A DNA stretch of 64,000 nt from Candidatus Thalassarchaeum sp. (GTDB lineage: Archaea; Thermoplasmatota; Poseidoniia; Poseidoniales; Thalassarchaeaceae), in NCBI GenBank assembly GCA_022449345.1, contig JAKURL010000003.1, forward strand, positions 34,082-98,081. The letters are read 5' to 3'. The notes beneath the pieces are model-generated. The model had not been told where the DNA came from. It saw only the letters and a list, made by a program, of their open reading frames with translations, and made no database searches. Shown piece after piece: positions 19,411-28,509 of this stretch. The position numbers and the translations under genes were made by a program. The first letter of the stretch is position 1. Every line of letters begins with the position of its first letter.

Positions 19411-20592
19411 ATGAAGACTAGTGAGTTCATCGTTCGAAGGATTCTACTTTTGATTCCGGTAATGATTGGAGTTACGGTATTCACATTTGCAATTGCTCAA
19501 ATTATCCCAGCCGACCCAGCTGCAATTTTATGCGGCGAAAGGTGTGGTTTGATTGACCCAGTAACTGGTAAGACAATGCTGGAATTACAAAGAGAGAGAT
19601 TAGGTTTAGACAAACCTGTAATCGAACAATTCAGATTGTATCTAGTGAATTTGGCTGAGGGCGATTGGGGTGAGTCTACTACTTACAATCGACCTACTTC
19701 AGAAGTGGTTAGGGATGCTGCTCCAGTGACCCTTGAAATGGCACTATTCGCTCTAATGATGGCCTACCCCATTGGAATCATTTTGGGTATTTTGAGCGCT
19801 GTTTGGCAGGACCAGGTATTCGATCACGTCTCTCGATTCTTAGCAATCGCTTTTGTCTCATTACCTATTTTCTGGTTAGCAATGATGCTCCAGTTGATTT
19901 TCGGGACAGGTACAGATGTGGGTGGAATATGCGATCCAATTTTTGGAACAGAAGGCGGTTGTCTTCCTATCTATGGACGACACGACACAGCACTGACTTA
20001 TCCAGATCGAACTTCTAGTCTATGCGATACTGCGATTACTGGAATTGCCTGCTACCCATCTTGGTATCCGTCTGGAGGGACAGGTTTCCATTTAGTTGAC
20101 AGTTGGTTTGTCACCGATGAAGCACTAGATAACATACACCCAGATTATGCTTCAAATTCAAAATTATTCAACGATAGTCTATCACACTTAATTCTTCCAT
20201 CCTTCACTTTGGGAATCGCAAGTGCAGGTTCTCTCCTTCGTTACATGCGAGCAAGTCTATTGGAAGTAATGAACGAGGATTATGTAAGAACTGCACGAGC
20301 AAAAGGTCTCTCAGAGAGTCGAGTTATCATTGTCCATGCCTGCAGGAACGCACTAGTTCCAATTCTGACAATTCTCGGATTTTCGATAGGTGGGGCGATA
20401 GGTGGAGCGGTTCTAACCGAATCGATTTTCGCATTCTATGGAATGGGTAACGTAGCCGTTGATGCCATAATCAATCTAGATTATTCAGTACTAATGGGAG
20501 TGACTCTGATCACTGCCATCATATTCCTAATGTCTAATTTGATTGTTGATATCCTATATGGTGTTGTAGATCCAAGGGTGAGGCTAGAATGA
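19411..20592 (+). CDS. ABC transporter permease, DppB-like
   Basis: IIPADPAAILCG, LRYMRASLLEVMNEDYVRTARAKGLSE (EAA loop), VVDPRVRLE C-terminus. Confidence 0.93.
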   Translation: MKTSEFIVRRILLLIPVMIGVTVFTFAIAQIIPADPAAILCGERCGLIDPVTGKTMLELQRERLGLDKPVIEQFRLYLVNLAEGDWGESTTYNRPTSEVVRDAAPVTLEMALFALMMAYPIGIILGILSAVWQDQVFDHVSRFLAIAFVSLPIFWLAMMLQLIFGTGTDVGGICDPIFGTEGGCLPIYGRHDTALTYPDRTSSLCDTAITGIACYPSWYPSGGTGFHLVDSWFVTDEALDNIHPDYASNSKLFNDSLSHLILPSFTLGIASAGSLLRYMRASLLEVMNEDYVRTARAKGLSESRVIIVHACRNALVPILTILGFSIGGAIGGAVLTESIFAFYGMGNVAVDAIINLDYSVLMGVTLITAIIFLMSNLIVDILYGVVDPRVRLE

Positions 20593-22319
20593 CTTGGGAA
20601 GATGGCGGAGAAGAAAGGGCGGAAAGTCGTCGCCGAATTAGCGAGCGCCTTGCACAAGCAAAATACGACTTCCAGAGGGGTTGGAAGATTTACCGCAGGT
20701 CATTATTGGCTGTTGTCGGATTACTCATGGTTATATCGATTTCAGTGGTTTCAATCTTCGCCGAAGACCTCGCAGTTGAACATCCGGGTAGAAATCTTCT
20801 GGATACAAGGGATGTCTGGCACATCGATTACGAGCCGAGAAAGGCAGCCCCATTCTCTGAAGAATGTGATACGCGTCATCAGAAGGTTTCACTCACCACT
20901 CTGAGACGCTGGGATGCCAATGGCACCGATGCATTAAGTCCAACAAAAATTGCAGATAACAATTCATTCTACGAAGATATTCTTGTAGTGACTGAATTCA
21001 TAGAACTACAAGACAGATATGCAAATCCAATTCCAAATGATTTGGTTTATCTTGAACCCTCAAACAACACCTATTTCTGGATATCAGACGAACTGATGGA
21101 AAATAATTCAGTTACCCAAATTAGATTAGTTTACACATTCGAAAATGACGCCATGCACCACTGGTGGATGCCAGATGGATACGATGTTTGCATTTTCGGT
21201 ACTAACGACGAAGGCCAAGACCTATTCAGCAAGATTCTCTATGGATCGCGCGTCTCACTTTCAATTGGATTCACTGTCGCGACACTGACTGTAATTATTG
21301 GAACAATTATTGGTAGTATTAGCGGATATTTTGGAGGTAGAGTAGACGAGGTAATTATGAGAATCACAGATATCTTCTTCGCAGTTCCAGGTTTAATTCT
21401 CGCTCTCGCTTTCGTCGCTGCCCTACAAGCTGTAGACAACTTCACCCTCCCCCTGTGGTTTGCATTCTTACTTCCACTTTCTTGCTTATGTGTCTATTTT
21501 AGATCTAGTATTATTGATACAATTATGCCGAGTGAAACGGTTTCAGATGCGAACGGTTTGTTGCGAATTTTAGTAATTATCTTTGTTTTACTTGTGCTCG
21601 CATTGTTTGGCCCTTGGGAAAATTTCTTTGAACGAAGTGAGTCAAGTGAGTGGAGAATATTTGCTAGCCTAATTTGCCTAATGGTAGTGGGGGGCCTATT
21701 AATTATCGATCGACGAGTAATGGACAATATTCCTCTCGATGGAGTAGGCAGTAGGGCACTAAATTCGCTTGATTGGAGGAATCCATATCGATATCTAACA
21801 TTCAGGACAATAGTGATATTCATTGCTTCAATAGCTCTCTTCACTTGGTCAGGCGATGGTGATAATGAAATCGTAGTCATCGATAATTTCGATCGCCTTT
21901 GGAAAATTCAAATCGCTCTAGTATTCACCGGATGGCCTGGCTATGCGCGATTAATTCGTGGCCAAGTTTTGTATGTCAAGGAAATGACATTTGTTGAGGC
22001 AGCTAGGAGTGTGGGTGCGCCTTCGGGGAGAATTATGTTCCGGCATATCCTGCCAAATGCTTGGGCTCCTTTGTTGGTTGCTTTCACCCTCGATATTGGG
22101 GGGACAATTCTTTCAGCATCTGGGCTATCCTTCATTGGTCTAGGTGCAGAACCAGGCGCGGCTGAATGGGGCAAATTGGTTGCAGATGGCCGAGCACATT
22201 TCCCACAAGATTACTGGTTGGTTCTGTTCCCTGGCCTTGCCATCGCCTACACAACCTTAGGTTTCAATTTGCTCGGTGATGGATTGCGAGACGTTGTTGA
22301 TCCAAAGAACAGGAGGTGA
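20589..22319 (+). CDS. ABC transporter permease, DppC-like, with about 160 aa hydrophobic insertion
   Basis: FGTNDEGQDLFSKILYGSRVSLSIG, DIFFAVPGLILALAF, TGWPGYARLIRGQVLYVKEMTFVEAARSVGA; canonical halves are separated by an extra hydrophobic segment. Confidence 0.92.
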   Translation: MTWEDGGEERAESRRRISERLAQAKYDFQRGWKIYRRSLLAVVGLLMVISISVVSIFAEDLAVEHPGRNLLDTRDVWHIDYEPRKAAPFSEECDTRHQKVSLTTLRRWDANGTDALSPTKIADNNSFYEDILVVTEFIELQDRYANPIPNDLVYLEPSNNTYFWISDELMENNSVTQIRLVYTFENDAMHHWWMPDGYDVCIFGTNDEGQDLFSKILYGSRVSLSIGFTVATLTVIIGTIIGSISGYFGGRVDEVIMRITDIFFAVPGLILALAFVAALQAVDNFTLPLWFAFLLPLSCLCVYFRSSIIDTIMPSETVSDANGLLRILVIIFVLLVLALFGPWENFFERSESSEWRIFASLICLMVVGGLLIIDRRVMDNIPLDGVGSRALNSLDWRNPYRYLTFRTIVIFIASIALFTWSGDGDNEIVVIDNFDRLWKIQIALVFTGWPGYARLIRGQVLYVKEMTFVEAARSVGAPSGRIMFRHILPNAWAPLLVAFTLDIGGTILSASGLSFIGLGAEPGAAEWGKLVADGRAHFPQDYWLVLFPGLAIAYTTLGFNLLGDGLRDVVDPKNRR

Positions 22320-22323
22320 ATGA

Positions 22324-24042
22324 ATGTCAAAATTGTTGGATATCCAAGGACTCCGGGTTCACTTTGACACTCTTGATGGTCCAGTAGAGGCTCTTCACTC
22401 AGTTTCGCTTTCAGTCAAAGAAGGGGAGATTATGGGGGTTGTAGGGGAATCAGGTTGTGGAAAATCTGTAACTTCACTAGTTACCATTGGGTTAGCAACC
22501 TGTGATATTGATGAGGGCAGAATAGCCTTTGAGGGCGAGGAAATGATCCATAAAGTCCCAGAAGAATCAGAAAGAATTCTTTCTGTTTTGAAGTACTTTA
22601 GTTCGTTTTTCACTATTGGTTTGATTCTTTCATTATTCTGGACATTCTTAGAACCAATTCAAGGATTGCAAGTTTCTGCCGTTATGTTTGTAGCATTTTC
22701 TTTATGTTTCGTTTTCACTCGTGTTCTAGATGCCCCGAGAAGAAAACATGAGAAATTTATGCGTTCAATTAGGGGAAACAAAATCAGCATGATTTTCCAA
22801 GAACCTATGACCGCATTAAATCCACTTTACACAGTCGAAAAACAGGTTTCTGAAGTATTGAGGCAGCACAAAAGACTCGATGCCACTGACACCCACAAGG
22901 TAATGAAAATCTTCCAAGCAATAATTAGCCCAGTTGAAATCTTAGTGAATTATTTCCGCAACGATTGGAGGGGGGCATTACCTATTATTGGTACACTTTT
23001 GTTTATTCTCGTCACACATCAATCCAATAATGCGGATTTGCTACTCGGAGTTCTGATGAACAAACCCACCCTTCTCCTAATGACGTCGATATTTGTTTAC
23101 TTGATTTTCTGGAATATTTTCCAAGGAAATATTACCACTTCCAACGCCGCCAACCCACTCCACCCCGAGGGCGTTGTTGCCTTATCAATCAATACCTACT
23201 TTGTAATCGCGAGTAACTGGACAAATTCCAGATTCGCCCAAATATTCGTTTCGTGGATAGTAATTTCGATTTTTCTGTGGATTCCATTTGGAGTCTTAAT
23301 TACAATAATTCTTAGCGTAGCAATTTTGGCAATCCCCCCAATTCAAATTTCGAGTTATTTCAACCTTGATTCCGCTCATACTAGGCAGGTTGTAAATATC
23401 CTCAAGGAAGTTAGGATTCCAAATCCAGAGGCTGTCGTTAAGATGCATCCACACGAATTATCTGGTGGAATGAGACAGCGTGTGATGATTGCAATGATGA
23501 TGGCTTGTGAGCCTAAGTTGTTGATTGCTGACGAACCTACTACCGCTCTGGATGTCACTATTCAAGCTCAAATTCTCAATTTAATGAAAGATCTCAGAGA
23601 CCGAGAAGGCACTGCGATAATGATGATCACTCACGATTTGGGTGTAATTGCAGAAACCTGTGATGCCGTCACTGTGATGTACGCGGGTTCAGTAGTGGAA
23701 ACCGGTTCGCTTGAACAGGTACTAGGATCTCCGAGAATGCCTTACACCATCGGCCTGCTTCACAGTATTCCTAAAATCAAAGAAACTGGTGAAGAGAGAG
23801 CTGATCTTCCAATTATCCCTGGTCAAGTGCCTGATCCAAACGAAAAATTCGACGGCTGTAGATTCCACCCTAGATGCCCATTCGCCGACGACTTATGCAG
23901 GACTAAACCACCAATGATGCAGGAAGTTTCCTCCGGACACTTCGCATCTTGTCATCACACAGATTTGACTCTGGATCTAGAAAAAGCTCAGGAAGCATTC
24001 TCAGCAGAAGAATTCCTCAAATCGGGGGTGAATGTACAATGA
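22324..24042 (+). CDS. ABC transporter ATPase, DppD-like, with two hydrophobic insertions in the nucleotide-binding domain
   Basis: GESGCGKS, MIFQEPMTALNP, HELSGGMRQRVMIAMMM, LLIADEPTTALDVTIQAQIL, GCRFHPRCPFADDLC; interrupted by hydrophobic blocks near aa 84-141 and 197-352. Confidence 0.95.
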   Translation: MSKLLDIQGLRVHFDTLDGPVEALHSVSLSVKEGEIMGVVGESGCGKSVTSLVTIGLATCDIDEGRIAFEGEEMIHKVPEESERILSVLKYFSSFFTIGLILSLFWTFLEPIQGLQVSAVMFVAFSLCFVFTRVLDAPRRKHEKFMRSIRGNKISMIFQEPMTALNPLYTVEKQVSEVLRQHKRLDATDTHKVMKIFQAIISPVEILVNYFRNDWRGALPIIGTLLFILVTHQSNNADLLLGVLMNKPTLLLMTSIFVYLIFWNIFQGNITTSNAANPLHPEGVVALSINTYFVIASNWTNSRFAQIFVSWIVISIFLWIPFGVLITIILSVAILAIPPIQISSYFNLDSAHTRQVVNILKEVRIPNPEAVVKMHPHELSGGMRQRVMIAMMMACEPKLLIADEPTTALDVTIQAQILNLMKDLRDREGTAIMMITHDLGVIAETCDAVTVMYAGSVVETGSLEQVLGSPRMPYTIGLLHSIPKIKETGEERADLPIIPGQVPDPNEKFDGCRFHPRCPFADDLCRTKPPMMQEVSSGHFASCHHTDLTLDLEKAQEAFSAEEFLKSGVNVQ

Positions 24043-25082
24043 GCGAAGAATCTCCCGAGGTTGTTTTAAAGAAAGAAACAAAAAATTCTGTACCTCTAAT
24101 CAAGATTCGAAATGCCCGCAAGTGGTTTCCAATCAAGGCAGGACTATTCTCTCCGGTATCTGCTCACGTTCGTGCGGTTGATGGAGTTGACTTGGATATC
24201 CAAAGAGGGGAGACAGTTGGAATAGTTGGAGAATCCGGTTGTGGAAAGACAACTCTAGGCCGACTTGTGATGGGACTAATTCCGATGACTGAAGGAACAA
24301 TCCAATTCGGTGGAAAGGATATTGGGGAAATCAATCGCAAAGAACTCAGGCGGCGTCTACAGATTGTTTTCCAAGACCCTGGAGGTTCGATGAATCCTAG
24401 GATGTCAGTCCGTTCAATAATCGGTGAACCTCTGCTAGTCAATGGATTGGCCGATGGAGCAGAATTAACCAAGAACGTTGCCGAATTATTGTCAATTGTC
24501 GGACTTCAACCAAATCACATGACTCGTTTCCCTCACGAATTCTCTGGAGGACAAAAACAGAGGATTGCACTCGCCAGAGCGCTTTCTTTGGACCCGGAAT
24601 TCATACTTCTCGACGAGCCAACATCAGCACTCGACGTATCGGTTCAGGCACAGGTTCTGAACCTTCTAGATTCAATTCAGAAGGAGAGGGGGCTTACATT
24701 CATCTTCATCACTCACTCACTCAATGTTGTCAACCACATTAGCGACAGAGTTGCAGTAATGTATCTCGGAAAGATTGTAGAAATCGCAGAGACAGACGAC
24801 CTATTTGCCAACCCTGCTCACCCCTACACTCATGCCCTGTTGTCTGCGATTCCTCAACCTTCTTTAGATGAAACAAAGAAGGAACGAATAGTCCTTTCTG
24901 GCGATGTTCCAAGTCCAGCAAACCCACCAAGTGGTTGTAGTTTCCACACCCGATGCCCAATCGCCGTTGCAGGTAAGTGCGATGTCGATGAACCAGAACT
25001 TCAAACCATAATCGGCGGACATAAAGTCGCTTGTCATTTCCCAGTCGAAGCGGGTGGAAGTCTCCCAGTGCTCAACGATTGA
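24039..25082 (+). CDS. ABC transporter ATPase, DppF/OppF-like
   Basis: GESGCGKTT, FQDPGGSMNPRM, EFSGGQKQRIALARAL, LLDEPTSALDVSVQAQVLNLL; starts at ATGA overlap with the previous gene. Confidence 0.95.
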   Translation: MSEESPEVVLKKETKNSVPLIKIRNARKWFPIKAGLFSPVSAHVRAVDGVDLDIQRGETVGIVGESGCGKTTLGRLVMGLIPMTEGTIQFGGKDIGEINRKELRRRLQIVFQDPGGSMNPRMSVRSIIGEPLLVNGLADGAELTKNVAELLSIVGLQPNHMTRFPHEFSGGQKQRIALARALSLDPEFILLDEPTSALDVSVQAQVLNLLDSIQKERGLTFIFITHSLNVVNHISDRVAVMYLGKIVEIAETDDLFANPAHPYTHALLSAIPQPSLDETKKERIVLSGDVPSPANPPSGCSFHTRCPIAVAGKCDVDEPELQTIIGGHKVACHFPVEAGGSLPVLND

Positions 25083-25133
25083 ATCACCGGAGGCTTTCTC
25101 AGGCTTAACAAGTTAGGGGGTTAGAGGGGTTTG

Positions 25134-25547
25134 ATGTCTGACGAATCGGATTCAACTTCGGACGCTGAAATTGAACCCCCTGAATTCATCGATAAGGAGG
25201 AGGAGGCAGAAGCTGCTTTCTGGAGATTGAAGCGGGCAGCGGATGCTTGGAGAGAAAAACGAGTAAAGCGCGTTTTAGCGCAAGAAGGAGAAAGTGTATT
25301 TCGAACGTTTGGGCGTGTACTATACGTTGGATTGTGCATTATTTTTGATGGATTAATTCTCATCGAATTACCAATTTTGATGGGCCGTTCCGCCGTGGCT
25401 TGGACGCTATACATCATTCTACTGATATTCGTTGTAAGGCTGCAGAACGATTTCTACAAGAAAAGGTTCGAAGTTGACATCACTCAGATTGAGTTAGAGA
25501 ATCCGAGAGGGGGAAATCGTGGTGCTCGATTCTCTCGAAGCGCCTGA
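25134..25547 (+). CDS. Small two-TM membrane protein of unknown function
   Basis: MSDESDSTSDAEIEPPEFIDKEEEAEAAFWRLKRAADAW... then two hydrophobic segments. Confidence 0.55.
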   Translation: MSDESDSTSDAEIEPPEFIDKEEEAEAAFWRLKRAADAWREKRVKRVLAQEGESVFRTFGRVLYVGLCIIFDGLILIELPILMGRSAVAWTLYIILLIFVVRLQNDFYKKRFEVDITQIELENPRGGNRGARFSRSA

Positions 25548-26730
25548 ATGAAGGCACAATGATTCCCACAGTGGATGTGAGCACCATGATTGCCACAGCG
25601 ATCGAGTATGTGGTCAGCACATTGGTCGTCTCAATCATCCACCCTCCCAGAACTGGTGCTAGTGGGATGAATATCAGGGAGCCGATGGCATCCAGCGAGT
25701 TGACTCTGCCACGCAGGTGCTGATCCACGCTGTCCGACATCGTGGTCCTCCAAATTACTCCCAGAGTGCCTCCAAGAGTACCCTCGATCAGCACGAACAG
25801 CAGGATTAACCAGAACGGGATGGGCATAGCCCACATCAGCATGCACCAGGCAATACCTCCAATGAACATGTAGAACACTGTGCCTCTGGACTCCTTGGGG
25901 ATGGGCCTCATACCTTCAATCACTGAACCGATCATCGCACCCCCTGCTCCAAATGCCCCGAACAGCCCGAACTCCCTTGCTCCCAGACCCTTGTTCTCGA
26001 TGCTGAACGGGATCCCTATCTCTATTGCCGAGTCTCCGACATGCCAAATCATGGCCATGATGATACCCGCGAAAAGCCATGGCTGGGTCTTGACGAAAGC
26101 CCATGCTTCGGTCACCTCTTCGCGCAGGCTTTCTGCCTCCTCTTCCCTCTGAATCGGGACCTCTGAGATGGTCCACAAGACCGCCCCGCTGAACAGGAAA
26201 GTCAGCACATCGAGGAACAGGCACACCTCGATTCCCCACTGCTCCACTGTGATGCCTCCTATCAGAGGCCCCAGCATCCAAGCAGCCGTCATGGCCACGC
26301 CCCTCAGGGCATTAGCCTGAGGCAGAATTTCCTCTTCCACTAGATCAGGCACCAACGCACCGATGGCAGGAATCGAGAACGCACCCGCACCACCGGTGAG
26401 AAAGGTAATCACGAGTAGCGTCTTGATCACATCGAAGCCAGCCATCAGAGCTAACATCGCTATCGTGACTAGGATCGCTTGGGCCAAATCTGAGATGAGA
26501 GCAACCGTCCTCCGCGGCATCCTGTCTACGACCATGCCCCCATACAGAAGCAAGGGGAGATGTCCGAGGAAGTAGGCGGTGAAGACCAGACCATAGGCCT
26601 TGGGTCCACCCACTTCGGCTATGGTCCACCCCATCCCGATTATGAAGATCGAAGTGCCCAGCATGTTGACGCCGTTTCCAATCAGCAGACGACGAAACTC
26701 GGGTATCCCCCATGCCCTGACCAAACTCAT
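25480..26730 (-). CDS. Major facilitator superfamily transporter
   Basis: 12-TM-like hydrophobicity, YGGMVVDRMPRRTVALISDLAQ motif A-like loop. Confidence 0.88.
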   Translation of the reverse strand: MSLVRAWGIPEFRRLLIGNGVNMLGTSIFIIGMGWTIAEVGGPKAYGLVFTAYFLGHLPLLLYGGMVVDRMPRRTVALISDLAQAILVTIAMLALMAGFDVIKTLLVITFLTGGAGAFSIPAIGALVPDLVEEEILPQANALRGVAMTAAWMLGPLIGGITVEQWGIEVCLFLDVLTFLFSGAVLWTISEVPIQREEEAESLREEVTEAWAFVKTQPWLFAGIIMAMIWHVGDSAIEIGIPFSIENKGLGAREFGLFGAFGAGGAMIGSVIEGMRPIPKESRGTVFYMFIGGIAWCMLMWAMPIPFWLILLFVLIEGTLGGTLGVIWRTTMSDSVDQHLRGRVNSLDAIGSLIFIPLAPVLGGWMIETTNVLTTYSIAVAIMVLTSTVGIIVPSFRRFERIEHHDFPLSDSLTQSE

Positions 26731-26994
26731 AAGTAAAAATGCACAAAATGTTGCATTTCAATCTGCTTATTCGTAGGCGTTAGAATATGCAAAATTTACA
26801 GAACCTAATCGATTGTCAATCAAACTTCGTTTTTTAAAAATGTTATTTTTCAATTTCCTAATTTTTTTTAAATTTATTGTACAATCGTTCAATATATTAC
26901 GGAATTATAGTTATTTCATGCAATTTTCTTCTATTTCAATACTCGTTTGTACCAATGATTATATCATTGCTGTTACGGGACTGGCGGTATTGGA

Positions 26995-28509
26995 GTGAAC
27001 GCCATGCTAGAGTCGACTGGGGAAGGTACTACTACCGCTGCGGCGGGAGTCTTGACATTGGAAAAATTCGGAGCCGAATCTGCTCTAATTGGTAGAGAGA
27101 TGGCAGACCAATATCATCGCTATAATATCGATACCGAGGAAGTCGATGATGTCGATCCATTACCACACAGATTCCTAGTAGAAGTCGGCAAAGTTGGATT
27201 GGCAAAATTCATTCTGTCTGAGGTATTTCACTACGGCTTGAAACCAGATGTAATTCTCTCGAGGCCCTGCACCTACGGTGTCTTCTCCGGTCCGGTTGGC
27301 GGATTCTTACCTCGACCCAAACTATGCGTCGGATGTCTACGGTGCACAGTCCAACATCCTGACTTTGTCAAAGTCCTGCCAAACCCAGATCTCCTTGCGT
27401 TGGGTGACAAATACACCACTCACGGGCACATCACTGCTATCGATGAAGAGTCGAAGAAGGGCATGGTGCCTGTCCGTGGCCAAGGATACCGAGGTAGATT
27501 TGGAGGCCCCGGATTCGATGGAATGCTAACCGACATGTCCGAGATTGTTCGCCCGAGCAGAGACGGTATACATGGCCGAGAACTAATCGGAACAAGTGTT
27601 GATATTGGTACCAAACCAATGCACCTTTCCTTCGATTCTGACGGAAACATCGTCGGCAAAACTCCTGATATGTTCACTATAAAAGTTCCATTCGTCTTCG
27701 ATATTCCACCCGGCGATCTTGGTACTCAGAGGTTAGCTGAGGTGCTCAACTCAACGTGCAAGCGGATCGACACTTTGGCTTGCATGAATGCATCTGATGT
27801 CTTAGATTGGGGGCTTGATGCACCTCATATCGTGCCAGTTGTATCTTCACCATCTCCCGAAACTGCCGCTTCATTCCCCAAGGCTCGCCTTATCGAGTTA
27901 GATGCTTGGAACAAGCAAGCCTTCGAACTACTTCGTTCTTCGACAGAGGCTCTTGTTGGTGTTCGAATCAATTTCACCGATGGTTGGCAGGAGACCATGA
28001 TGAAGGCGGTCAACAATCGCGCGGATGTCATTCATCTCAATGCTGACTTACACGGTCGAGGAGGAGATGGCAGATTCGTTAGCGACCTCCTGAAGGAGGC
28101 ACACATGCTACTCATCGAAAAGGGATGCAGAGACATGGTTACTCTGATTGGTGCAGGTGGTATTGTCAGTGCCGACCATCTGCCTAAGGCAATCATCAGT
28201 GGTCTTGACGCGGTAGCTCTCGACTTACCGGTTCTATTCGCATTACAGGGTCGTTCCCACGGTTCCCTGCAAACTCGTGATGGGGTAAAGGGAACGTTGC
28301 CAAGAAAGATGACCAATGATTGGGCAGAACAACGCCTCACCAACCTCTGTGGTTCTTGGAGAGATCAATTGCTTGAGATCCTAGGTGCAATGGGTATCCG
28401 AGAAGTTCGTCGACTTAGAGGAGAGTTTGGTCGTTCGATGATTGTTACACATCTCGAGGATGAGGCCTTCGAAGGCATAGAGGGTTATGTTAGTGGGGGT
28501 GCTGCATGA
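26995..28509 (+). CDS. Glutamate synthase-related FMN-domain-like subunit
   Basis: GASGI-type barrel segments (HLNADLHGRGGDGRFVSDLLKEA..VTLIGAGGIVSADHLPKAIISGLDAVALD); CVGCLRC; operon with GltB-type genes. Confidence 0.75.
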   Translation: MNAMLESTGEGTTTAAAGVLTLEKFGAESALIGREMADQYHRYNIDTEEVDDVDPLPHRFLVEVGKVGLAKFILSEVFHYGLKPDVILSRPCTYGVFSGPVGGFLPRPKLCVGCLRCTVQHPDFVKVLPNPDLLALGDKYTTHGHITAIDEESKKGMVPVRGQGYRGRFGGPGFDGMLTDMSEIVRPSRDGIHGRELIGTSVDIGTKPMHLSFDSDGNIVGKTPDMFTIKVPFVFDIPPGDLGTQRLAEVLNSTCKRIDTLACMNASDVLDWGLDAPHIVPVVSSPSPETAASFPKARLIELDAWNKQAFELLRSSTEALVGVRINFTDGWQETMMKAVNNRADVIHLNADLHGRGGDGRFVSDLLKEAHMLLIEKGCRDMVTLIGAGGIVSADHLPKAIISGLDAVALDLPVLFALQGRSHGSLQTRDGVKGTLPRKMTNDWAEQRLTNLCGSWRDQLLEILGAMGIREVRRLRGEFGRSMIVTHLEDEAFEGIEGYVSGGAA

